Part shown: positions 1 through 5,341 of the stretch, piece after piece
Layout of the letters: each line of letters starts with the position of its first letter
Position numbering within the stretch: the first letter of the stretch is position 1
Assembly (NCBI GenBank): GCA_003156795.1
Contig: PMHU01000074.1
Coordinates: 413-10,634 of the forward strand
Length of the DNA stretch: 10,222 nucleotides
Source of the DNA: Acidimicrobiaceae bacterium
GTDB taxonomy: Bacteria; Actinomycetota; Acidimicrobiia; Acidimicrobiales; Palsa-688
Direction of reading: 5' to 3'
Notes under the pieces: generated by a model
The model's input: the letters and a program-made list of their open reading frames with translations, nothing else
Database searches by the model: none
Told to the model about the DNA's origin: nothing
Made by a program: the position numbers and the translations under genes

Positions 1-1394
1 ATGCGGAGAGGTGACTCGGGCAAGCCGAGGGCTTGCTGCAGTGAGTTGAGGGCCTTGGCCCGGGCGTTGTGGTCGGACGCCCGCTTCAAACGGTGACGGG
101 TGAACTCCTCCCGCGCGTTGTTGGTGACCATCTCCAACAGGGCTTTCTTCTCACCTCGTCGGGGAACCCGGATCTCCACCCGCACGCCGTAGCGGGCCTC
201 GGGATTGACGCTGCGCTCCACCCGGTAGCCGCTGCTGGCTGCCCACCACTCGACGTCGGCCACGGCCGATCGGGGCAGGCTCGGCGCCGCCACCGGTTCG
301 ACCTCGACCGGACCAGGAGCCGCTGAGGGGACAAGGGCGGCGACGGGCGTTCCGAGTTCCGGGACGACCCCGAGGGAAGGGCCGACGCGCTCGACGACCA
401 GCCAGGCTTCGACGGTATCGAGGTCCTCTGGGACGTCCGGCACCAAGATGAGGGGCGGGATTCCGAGGGGGGCGTCGGCGTAGTGCTGCTCCAGGACTTG
501 CGTCACGAGCTGCGCCCTGGTCAGGTCGTCGACCTTGTCCACGATGAAGCCCTTGCGACCGACGACCCGGCCCCTCCGCACGTAGAAGACCTGGATCGCA
601 GCTTCCAGCTCGTCCTCGACCAAACCGAAGCAGTCGAGATCCTCGGCCCGCTCGGTGACCATCTGCTGCTTCTCGACCGCCTTGCGGACGGCCGTAAGCC
701 GGTCGCGCACCCGCCCGGCCCGCTCGAACTCGAGGTTGTCGGATGCCCGGCGCATTTCCGCCTCGAGGCTCTTGAGCACCGGCTGGGTATCCCCGTCGAG
801 GAAGGTGAGCAGGTCGCCCACCAGGTGGGCGTAGTCATCGGGCTCGACGGCCTGGATGCACGGTCCGGAGCACTTTTCGATGTGGAAGAGCAGGCAGGGG
901 CGCCCGAGCCGTTGATGGTTGCGGAACTTGACGTCGCTGCAGGTACGGATGGGGAAGACCCTGAGCAGAGAATCGAGGGTCTCCCGAATGGCGTAGGCGT
1001 GGGCGTAAGGGCCGAAATACCTGCTGCCCTTGTCTCGAGTACCTCGGCGCACCATGGCCCGGGGCCATTCGTCGCTAGTGGTCACCGCCAAGAACGGATA
1101 GCTCTTGTCGTCCCGCAGCCTCACGTTGAAGCGCGGCTTGTGCTGCTTGATCAAGCTGTACTCGAGCATGAGGGCCTCGACGTCGTTGCGGACCTGGATC
1201 CACTCGACGGACTCAGCCTGGGCGACCATCTGAGCGGTACGGGGCAGCAGATGGGCGGGATTCTGGAAGTAGCTGGATAGGCGGCTGCGCAACGACTTGG
1301 CCTTGCCGACGTAGATCACCCGACCGTCCCGATCGCGAAATTGGTACGAGCCGGGGGCGTCTGGGATTGTCCCGGTCGGCGGTCGTTGCAGCAC
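1..1394 (-). CDS. uvrC: UvrABC system protein C (excinuclease subunit), 3' end cut off by the window
   Basis: UvrC makes both the 3' and the 5' incision around a lesion after UvrA/UvrB recognition, in the cytoplasm. About 464 codons are visible. Residues 12-90 form the GIY-YIG nuclease domain (PGSYQF, then VIYVGKAKSLRSRL, then NDVEALMLEYSLIKQ with the likely metal-binding Glu). C152, C167, C175 and C179 fit the conserved UvrC cysteine cluster (CLLFHIEKCSGPC). A UVR motif, which binds UvrB, spans about 208-243. The start of the RNase H-like half follows, and the frame runs off at PESPLR; the HhH domains lie outside. I chose the GTG at 1394 because it places the PxxPGSY motif about 10 residues in, as in relatives. 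The frame stays open further upstream but does not look like UvrC. There is no clear Shine-Dalgarno. Unusually, an extra Ala/Pro/Val-rich segment lies near residues 339-403. The identification is secure; the exact start is less so. Confidence 0.95.
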   Translation of the reverse strand, partial: MLQRPPTGTIPDAPGSYQFRDRDGRVIYVGKAKSLRSRLSSYFQNPAHLLPRTAQMVAQAESVEWIQVRNDVEALMLEYSLIKQHKPRFNVRLRDDKSYPFLAVTTSDEWPRAMVRRGTRDKGSRYFGPYAHAYAIRETLDSLLRVFPIRTCSDVKFRNHQRLGRPCLLFHIEKCSGPCIQAVEPDDYAHLVGDLLTFLDGDTQPVLKSLEAEMRRASDNLEFERAGRVRDRLTAVRKAVEKQQMVTERAEDLDCFGLVEDELEAAIQVFYVRRGRVVGRKGFIVDKVDDLTRAQLVTQVLEQHYADAPLGIPPLILVPDVPEDLDTVEAWLVVERVGPSLGVVPELGTPVAALVPSAAPGPVEVEPVAAPSLPRSAVADVEWWAASSGYRVERSVNPEARYGVRVEIRVPRRGEKKALLEMVTNNAREEFTRHRLKRASDHNARAKALNSLQQALGLPESPLR

Positions 1395-1401
1395 GCCGTC
1401 G

Positions 1402-1407
1402 AGTCTG
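1402..1407 (-). promoter_or_regulatory. possible -10 hexamer for a leaderless uvrC start
   Basis: On the minus strand CAGACT lies 7 nt before the GTG start of uvrC. It fits the actinobacterial TAnnnT -10 pattern except at the first base. The spacing would put transcription initiation at or next to the start codon, and no Shine-Dalgarno is present. I found no well-placed -35. This is a weak inference from spacing. Confidence 0.2.
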
Positions 1408-1575
1408 CCGCAGCCCAGCGACCAAGCGGTTCCAAAGCTACGTGACGCGAGCCGGTCGGGCGCCGTATGCTGATTGGTGCCGGCCCGGTATCCGGCGACA
1501 TATCCACCTCGAGGTCGACATCCCCGCGGACGGGCGACCGGGCTGTCCCCGCCGACCACATCGAGGTCTCCGTAC

Positions 1576-1580
1576 GGAGG
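1576..1580 (+). promoter_or_regulatory. Shine-Dalgarno site that sets the nadA start
   Basis: GGAGG lies 5 nt upstream of the ATG at 1586. This strong site decides the nadA start against the longer open frame that reaches back to about 1367. Confidence 0.75.
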
Positions 1581-1585
1581 TTCTC

Positions 1586-2689
1586 ATGCTTCGGCTCCAG
1601 GCTCCCCTCCCAGAGGGTTACATCACCACAACAAGCGAGGATCTGGCCGGTCGCATCGCGGCCGCCAAAGACGCACTGGGATCACGCGTGATGATCCTCG
1701 GCCACCACTACCAGCGCGACGAGGTCATGCGCTGGGCCGACGCCAAGGGCGATTCGTTCGGCCTGTCGCGCCAGGCGGCCGACTCGCAAGCCGAGTTCAT
1801 CGTCTTCTGCGGGGTCCACTTCATGGCCGAGTCCGCCGATGTGCTCACGTCGCCTGACCAGAAGGTCATCCTCCCTGATCTGAACGCGGGCTGCTCGATG
1901 GCCGACATGGCCGACCTGGAGTCCGTCGAGGAAGCTTGGGATTCGATCGCCGGGGTTACCGACATCGACGCCGTCGTTCCCATCACTTACATGAACTCGT
2001 CGGCCGCCCTCAAGGCCTTCGTCGGAAGCAAGGGCGGCGCCGTGTGTACGTCGTCGAACGCCCGAGCCGTGCTGAGTTGGGCCCTCGGTCAGCACGGAGG
2101 AGCCGACGTCAAAGTCCTGTTCTTCCCTGACCAGCACCTCGGTCGCAACACCGCCTACCAGCTCGGCTACTCGGCCGACGAGATGGCCGTTTGGGATCCT
2201 CGGCTCGATCTGGGCGGCCTCGACGATAGGAAGGTCAAAGAAGCCCGCTTCTTGCTTTGGAAGGGCCATTGCTCGGTCCACCAGCGCTTCCGTCCCGAGC
2301 ATGTGGAGGCCTTCCGGAACGCGCACCCGGAGGGCACGGTGATCGCCCACCCCGAATGCAGCCATGAAGTGGTCCAGTTGGCCGACCAGGTGGGTAGCAC
2401 CGACTACATAATCGAAGCGGTCGATCGAGCTCCGGCTGGATCGGCCGTTGCCGTGGCCACCGAGATCCACCTGGTCCAGCGCCTGGCCGCAGAGCACCCC
2501 GACTTGACGATCGTGTCGCTCGACCCGATCGTCTGTCCCTGTTCGACCATGTTCCGCATCGACGCATCCCATCTCTGCTGGGTGCTCGAGAGACTGGTCG
2601 AGGGACAGGTGGTCAATCAGATCGTCGTTGACGACGATGTCGCCGAGGGGTCCAGGGTCGCGTTGCAGCGCATGCTCGACATCACCTGA
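1586..2689 (+). CDS. nadA: Quinolinate synthase A
   Basis: NadA condenses iminoaspartate with dihydroxyacetone phosphate to give quinolinate, the committed precursor of de novo NAD synthesis; it carries a [4Fe-4S] cluster in the cytoplasm. The product is 367 aa, close to the usual 345-370. Visible hallmarks are GHHYQ (39-43), GDSFGLS (55-61), GCSMADM (102-108), WKGHCSVHQRF (225-235), AHPECSH (254-260) and CPCSTMF (317-323). By alignment with known NadA proteins the cluster ligands should be C103, C229 and C317 or C319. The ATG is supported by GGAGG 5 nt upstream. The gene stands alone: it is divergent from uvrC and convergent with the next gene, and neither nadB (aspartate oxidase) nor nadC lies in the window. 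Upstream in-frame codons back to 1367 are Arg/Pro-rich and unlike NadA, so I excluded them. Confidence 0.95.
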   Translation: MLRLQAPLPEGYITTTSEDLAGRIAAAKDALGSRVMILGHHYQRDEVMRWADAKGDSFGLSRQAADSQAEFIVFCGVHFMAESADVLTSPDQKVILPDLNAGCSMADMADLESVEEAWDSIAGVTDIDAVVPITYMNSSAALKAFVGSKGGAVCTSSNARAVLSWALGQHGGADVKVLFFPDQHLGRNTAYQLGYSADEMAVWDPRLDLGGLDDRKVKEARFLLWKGHCSVHQRFRPEHVEAFRNAHPEGTVIAHPECSHEVVQLADQVGSTDYIIEAVDRAPAGSAVAVATEIHLVQRLAAEHPDLTIVSLDPIVCPCSTMFRIDASHLCWVLERLVEGQVVNQIVVDDDVAEGSRVALQRMLDIT

Positions 2690-2696
2690 AACTCCT

Positions 2697-2731
2697 AAGG
2701 AGGGCGACGCTTTTGGTCCGCAGCGCTCCTT
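2697..2731. terminator. imperfect hairpin, possible two-way terminator
   Basis: AAGGAG (2697-2702) pairs with CTCCTT (2726-2731). Short inner CG and GC pairs with mismatches close around a TTTTGGTCC loop. It sits 8 nt after the nadA stop and 13 nt beyond the stop of the convergent basic-protein gene, so it could serve both. The T-tract is weak on either side (TTATTTG on plus; none obvious on minus), so intrinsic termination is only plausible. Confidence 0.35.
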
Positions 2732-2743
2732 ATTTGAGCCGTT

Positions 2744-3295
2744 TCAGCTACCTCTGGTGCGGGGTATGCCCGCCCGGCGAAGAACGTTGGGGTCGACACC
2801 AACGGCCCGCCAGGCCGCATAAGAAAGGCCCTTGCGACGGGCGTAACCGCCGGCCGCTTTGACGAAACTGTCCTCCAATGATTTCAGGTCGATCGTCTCG
2901 CCGCGGGACTCGAGCTCGGACTGCAAATTGAGACGCTCCTGCACCAGGTGCACGCGGGCCAAAGCGTCGGCATCCGGCAAGCGTCCCTCGATCTGCTGCA
3001 GCCTGGCCTTCATGCCATCGGCCGTCCGCTTGCGCCCCCGCTTCGGCTTATGGGCTTCGAGCGCCTCTAGGTAGAGACGTACAGAACGACTCTCCTCCCG
3101 GCCGCTTGCCAACGCTTGCTTGTGGGCTGCCGACATCGATGTCTGGGTGCCCTTAGACGCCTTCGTCACCGACGCCTTGCGGGGAACCGCCTTGCGGGGA
3201 GTCGACTTACGGGTGGCCGTCTTTCGGGGCGCCCGGTTACGAGGAGACCGCTTACGAGAACCTGCTGCCATCGCCATCCGACAAGTATCACACAA
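2744..3295 (-). CDS. Basic protein with PRKxx pentad tail, AT-hook-like core and C-terminal helical domain; putative DNA-binding
   Basis: I recognise this only as a type of uncharacterised actinobacterial protein. Read from a TTG at 3295 it has 183 residues. Residues 18-47 are six pentads (PRNRA, PRKTA, TRKST, PRKAV, PRKAS, VTKAS), a Lys/Arg-rich tail like those of HupB or histone H1. PKRGRKR (84-90) resembles an AT-hook core. Residues about 92-145 look helical with charged heptad-like spacing. The C-terminus (about 150-177) ends in YARRKGLSYAAWRAVGV and VLRRAGI, a compact two-helix pattern. A nucleoid-associated role is inference. The start is uncertain: AGGAGG ends only 3 nt before the TTG, whereas the ATGs at 3277 and 3271 begin more naturally (MAMAAGSRKR) but lie over 20 nt from that site. 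It converges with nadA and diverges from the PAP2 gene. Confidence 0.8.
   Translation of the reverse strand: MCDTCRMAMAAGSRKRSPRNRAPRKTATRKSTPRKAVPRKASVTKASKGTQTSMSAAHKQALASGREESRSVRLYLEALEAHKPKRGRKRTADGMKARLQQIEGRLPDADALARVHLVQERLNLQSELESRGETIDLKSLEDSFVKAAGGYARRKGLSYAAWRAVGVDPNVLRRAGIPRTRGS
3155..3244 (-). repeat. pentapeptide-coding repeat (PRKxx units)
   Basis: Six consecutive 15-bp units encode P/T/V-R/T-K/N-x-x pentads of the basic protein. Two units keep an identical 13-bp core at DNA level (3173-3185 and 3188-3200 on the plus strand), which suggests recent unit duplication. Confidence 0.6.
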
Positions 3296-3298
3296 GCA

Positions 3299-3304
3299 CC
3301 TCCT
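3299..3304 (-). promoter_or_regulatory. consensus Shine-Dalgarno with unusual spacing
   Basis: AGGAGG on the minus strand lies 3 nt before TTG 3295, 21 nt before ATG 3277 and 27 nt before ATG 3271. It is the strongest ribosome-binding site in the window. It favours the TTG start, although the spacing is shorter than usual. Confidence 0.45.
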
Positions 3305-3453
3305 GAATTCGTTCGATGCCGGACCTCCGCGCTTTGCAAACGTCGACGGTCAAGAACTGGCAGGCGACAACGCCCGAAAGACATTTCACTCCTTCAGACG
3401 CGCTGGGCTGGTGGCCGCCGACGGACTGGTGTCGAGGGACTGGCGCCTTTCCT

Positions 3454-3481
3454 TTGGTCCCGCCTGCGGCGTCGGTATCGT
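3454..3481 (+). promoter_or_regulatory. candidate promoter for a leaderless PAP2 gene
   Basis: TTGGTC (3454-3459) is followed after 16 nt by TATCGT (3476-3481), which fits TAnnnT. The -10 ends 6 nt before ATG 3488, so transcription would begin on the start codon. No Shine-Dalgarno precedes the ATG. This is the best-formed promoter I see in the window, but it is predicted only by eye. Confidence 0.4.
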
Positions 3482-3487
3482 GAACAG

Positions 3488-4354
3488 ATGATTGACTGGC
3501 TGCCCTGGCAGGACGCGGCCGAGATGGCCGGAGGCTCGGCCGCAGCTTGGACCGTCACCGGACGCCGGGAGCGGGCCTGGACGAAAGCCTTGCGACCGTG
3601 GGCCAAGGAGCTCACGCTGATACTGCTGCTCTATAGCTTGTGGCAGTTTGCGGGGGCGTGGTCGGTCGGTCGAGCCAGCGCGGCCGTGGGCCGGGGGCGG
3701 ACCATCTGGGGCGTGGAGCGAGCCTTGCACTTGCCGAGCGAGCGAACCACCCAAACGCTGGTGTTGGGGCATCCGAGTCTGGTGCACTGGCTCAACGTGT
3801 ACTACGCCGTCGTCCACGTGCCCGCGCTGGGGGTGTGCCTGGTGTGGCTGTTCATCCGCCACCGCACCCTGTACCCAAAAGTAAGAACTGCGGTGGCGCT
3901 GGTGACCGGGGCCAGCCTGGTGATCCAGTTGTTCCCCGTCGCACCACCGCGACTTCTCCCCCAAGTCGGCGTCGTCGACACGGGGGCCGTGTTCGGACCC
4001 AGAATCTACCGTCGGGGCGCGCCCGGCCTCGACCAGTTGTCGGCCATGCCATCGCTGCACGTCGGGTGGGCGCTGATCGTCGCCGGGGCGGTGATCTGGG
4101 CGTCGCGTAGCCGGTGGCGATGGCTCGCCCTCGGCTATCCCGTCCTCACCACCTTCACGGTCGTCGTAACCGGCAACCACTATTGGCTCGACGGCCTAAC
4201 CGCGGCGGCGCTGTGCGCCTTGGCCGCGTTCGTCGTGTCCAAGGCCTACCCCACTTCGGTGGCGGCCGCGCCGGATCCCGACGTGGGAATCCCCGCGCCA
4301 AACAGACCCCAGGGATCAGCCGCTCTGGGACCGGTGTCGGCCTCCGTCAGCTAG
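3488..4354 (+). CDS. PAP2-superfamily membrane phosphatase or phosphotransferase
   Basis: PAP2 proteins remove phosphate from lipid phosphates or transfer phosphoinositol-type head groups at the membrane. The 288-residue product has about six hydrophobic segments (near 41-58, 98-123, 133-150, 192-205, 210-228 and 236-252). The PAP2 signatures are PSLH (188-191, catalytic-type His191) and GNHYWLD (229-235, His231 and Asp235); the APPR at 152-155 may serve as the first basic motif. This arrangement matches the PAP2_3 type, which includes inositolphosphotransferases. The substrate cannot be read from the sequence. The tail (about 256-288) is Pro/Ala-rich and probably disordered. I chose ATG 3488 because the frame upstream is Arg-rich and overlaps the divergent promoter region, and because a TATCGT sits 6 nt upstream. 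Its stop overlaps the stop of the convergent 23-codon ORF by 3 nt. Confidence 0.85.
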   Translation: MIDWLPWQDAAEMAGGSAAAWTVTGRRERAWTKALRPWAKELTLILLLYSLWQFAGAWSVGRASAAVGRGRTIWGVERALHLPSERTTQTLVLGHPSLVHWLNVYYAVVHVPALGVCLVWLFIRHRTLYPKVRTAVALVTGASLVIQLFPVAPPRLLPQVGVVDTGAVFGPRIYRRGAPGLDQLSAMPSLHVGWALIVAGAVIWASRSRWRWLALGYPVLTTFTVVVTGNHYWLDGLTAAALCALAAFVVSKAYPTSVAAAPDPDVGIPAPNRPQGSAALGPVSASVS

Positions 4355-4422
4355 GAGCGGAGCTTCTGGGCTGCGAACAGACCGAGGCCGACGACGAGAA
4401 CGAGGAACAGGAGCTTCTTCAT
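4351..4422 (-). CDS. Candidate 23-residue single-helix membrane peptide
   Basis: This small minus-strand ORF begins MKKLLFLVLVV, continues with a Gly/Leu/Phe stretch and ends QKLRS. That gives a Lys-Lys start, one helix of about 16 hydrophobic residues and a basic end, as in small inner-membrane peptides. It recalls the start of actinobacterial DLW-39-type small proteins (MKKLL..., one helix, then a basic stretch) but lacks their longer tail and the DLW motif. The stop shares a palindromic CTAG with the PAP2 stop, so the two genes are tail to tail with a 3-nt overlap. No Shine-Dalgarno is obvious. The composition is far from random for its size, but expression is unproven. Confidence 0.5.
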   Translation of the reverse strand: MKKLLFLVLVVGLGLFAAQKLRS

Positions 4423-4593
4423 AGCAGCGAGACTAGCGAAACCGTGGGTGGCGCGATTCCCGCCCGTCGCCACGGGGCGGATCGACCAGTCAGGACCCCT
4501 CCAAAGCTGGCCAACGTCGTTCGGAACCTTTGTCCCGGCTCAGGCGTGGATGCATCGTAAATGGGACGGAACGTAAATGGAAGGGAATGTCAA
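4423..4593. other. divergent region between the small ORF and the lipoprotein gene
   Basis: About 170 bp with no other gene that I can support. It should hold the promoters of the 23-codon ORF and of the lipoprotein. A weak candidate for the latter is TTGTCC (4530-4535), 17 nt, then CATCGT (4553-4558). The 3' end contains a tandem repeat that runs up to the lipoprotein start. Confidence 0.35.
4556..4587 (+). repeat. tandem 16-bp repeat across the lipoprotein translation start
   Basis: CGTAAATGGGACGGAA (4556-4571) is followed directly by CGTAAATGGAAGGGAA (4572-4587), identical at 14 of 16 positions. A degenerate third copy, TGTCAAATGGGA, follows and carries the ATG at 4594. Each unit contains an ATG and a purine-rich Shine-Dalgarno-like stretch. 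The second unit supplies AAGGGA (4581-4586), 7 nt before the chosen start. Confidence 0.65.
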
Positions 4594-5292
4594 ATGGGAT
4601 CCACGGTCCGCATTTCGATGGGACTGGCTGCGGCCTTCGCGGGGGCCGCACTTCTCGGAGCGTGCGGGGGTGGCCACGTGGACGCGAGCGCAACTGGTTC
4701 GACGACGACCACGCCCGCCACCATCGCTCCAGGCACGACGACGGACAGCTCCGGCACTACCCCGGTGACCACGGCCGGGAGCACAACGACCGTTGCCGCC
4801 ACCACCGTACCGACCCCGGCCAGCACGGTTGCCAACGGCCCGACCGGTTGCGTGGCCAGTCAGCTGAATGTCGATGCCTCCTACGGCAACTACGCGGCCG
4901 GGTCGATCGGTTACACCAACAGCTTCCAAAACATCTCCTCGACGACCTGCACGCTGTTCGGCTATCCAGGCATGCAAATGCTCAACTCATCGGGCCAGGC
5001 GATCCAGACCGACGTCATTCGCGGCACGTCGGTCACGGTGCCGGCCGTGCCGGAGAAACTGGTGACGCTGGCGCCAGGCGGGAAGGCGTGGTTCGACATG
5101 GGGTTCAGCGACGGTACCGGCTATGGCGACGACTACGACTCCTGCCCGACTTCGACCCTGGTCGAGTTCACCGCCCCGAACGACTTCCAATCGATCACGG
5201 TTTCCCTGCAGATACAACCGTTTGGCGGGGGGACGATCGCCCAGCTGCACTGTGGCGAGATACACGTGTCGCCCGTGTTCTCCGTGGCCTGA
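4594..5292 (+). CDS. Secreted lipoprotein with a DUF4232-type domain
   Basis: The 232-residue product starts with a short hydrophobic signal (MGLAAAFAGAALLGAC) and a lipobox L-G-A-C with the lipidated Cys at 24, so it should be anchored on the outer face of the membrane. Residues 31-82 are a Thr/Ser/Pro/Ala linker, as is common in actinobacterial lipoproteins. Residues 86-230 fit DUF4232: C86, TTCTLFGYPG (117-126), VTLAPGGKAWF (157-167), C184 and C220, with four Cys likely forming two disulfides. The function of the domain is unknown. I chose ATG 4594 for the AAGGGA 7 nt upstream; the in-frame ATG at 4561 would add 11 polar residues before the signal and has no ribosome-binding site. The ABC transporter genes follow after 49 nt, so co-transcription is possible. 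Confidence 0.85.
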   Translation: MGSTVRISMGLAAAFAGAALLGACGGGHVDASATGSTTTTPATIAPGTTTDSSGTTPVTTAGSTTTVAATTVPTPASTVANGPTGCVASQLNVDASYGNYAAGSIGYTNSFQNISSTTCTLFGYPGMQMLNSSGQAIQTDVIRGTSVTVPAVPEKLVTLAPGGKAWFDMGFSDGTGYGDDYDSCPTSTLVEFTAPNDFQSITVSLQIQPFGGGTIAQLHCGEIHVSPVFSVA

Positions 5293-5316
5293 CCGACGCC
5301 CTAGGGTACCGGGGAC

Positions 5317-5330
5317 CGCGCATCGGCGCG
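5317..5330 (+). other. small perfect hairpin before the ABC ATPase start
   Basis: CGCGC (5317-5321), loop ATCG, GCGCG (5326-5330). It ends 11 nt before GTG 5342 and is followed by ACACTTTCTGA. It could be a leader element or a weak terminator of the lipoprotein gene, but it has no T-run. In GC-rich DNA such a short hairpin may be chance. Confidence 0.2.
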
Positions 5331-5341
5331 ACACTTTCTGA

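Larger units (their letters stand above)
1395..1585. other. divergent intergenic region between uvrC and nadA
   Basis: This stretch of about 190 bp separates the divergent starts of uvrC and nadA and must hold both promoters unless each is leaderless. I see a TTGGTG at 1474-1479 with only poor -10 candidates downstream (around GACATATCC, 1497-1505). I recognise no riboswitch or operator. Both flanking frames remain open into it, but those extensions do not resemble the protein families. Confidence 0.4.

Noticed and set aside
483..1280. Long plus-strand reading frame of 265 codons
   Set aside because: It is antisense to uvrC, whose protein motifs are continuous through the whole stretch; long open antisense frames are expected in GC-rich DNA.
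1395..1559. Upstream extension of uvrC to a GTG at 1559
   Set aside because: The extra 55 residues do not resemble any UvrC N-terminus, which should begin just before the PGxY motif.
1367..1585. N-terminal extension of the nadA frame
   Set aside because: It overlaps the uvrC start and is Arg/Pro-rich; the GGAGG before ATG 1586 defines a better start.
1682..2572. Minus-strand frame of 296 codons
   Set aside because: It lies opposite nadA, which has clear motifs and a ribosome-binding site; the antisense product shows no recognisable domain.
3116..3487. N-terminal extension of the PAP2 frame
   Set aside because: These codons encode an Arg-rich stretch overlapping the opposite-strand basic gene and the divergent promoter region; they do not fit the family's N-terminus.
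3386..4180. Minus-strand frame of 264 codons
   Set aside because: It is antisense to the PAP2 gene; the product is rich in Gly, Gln, Arg and His without domain features.
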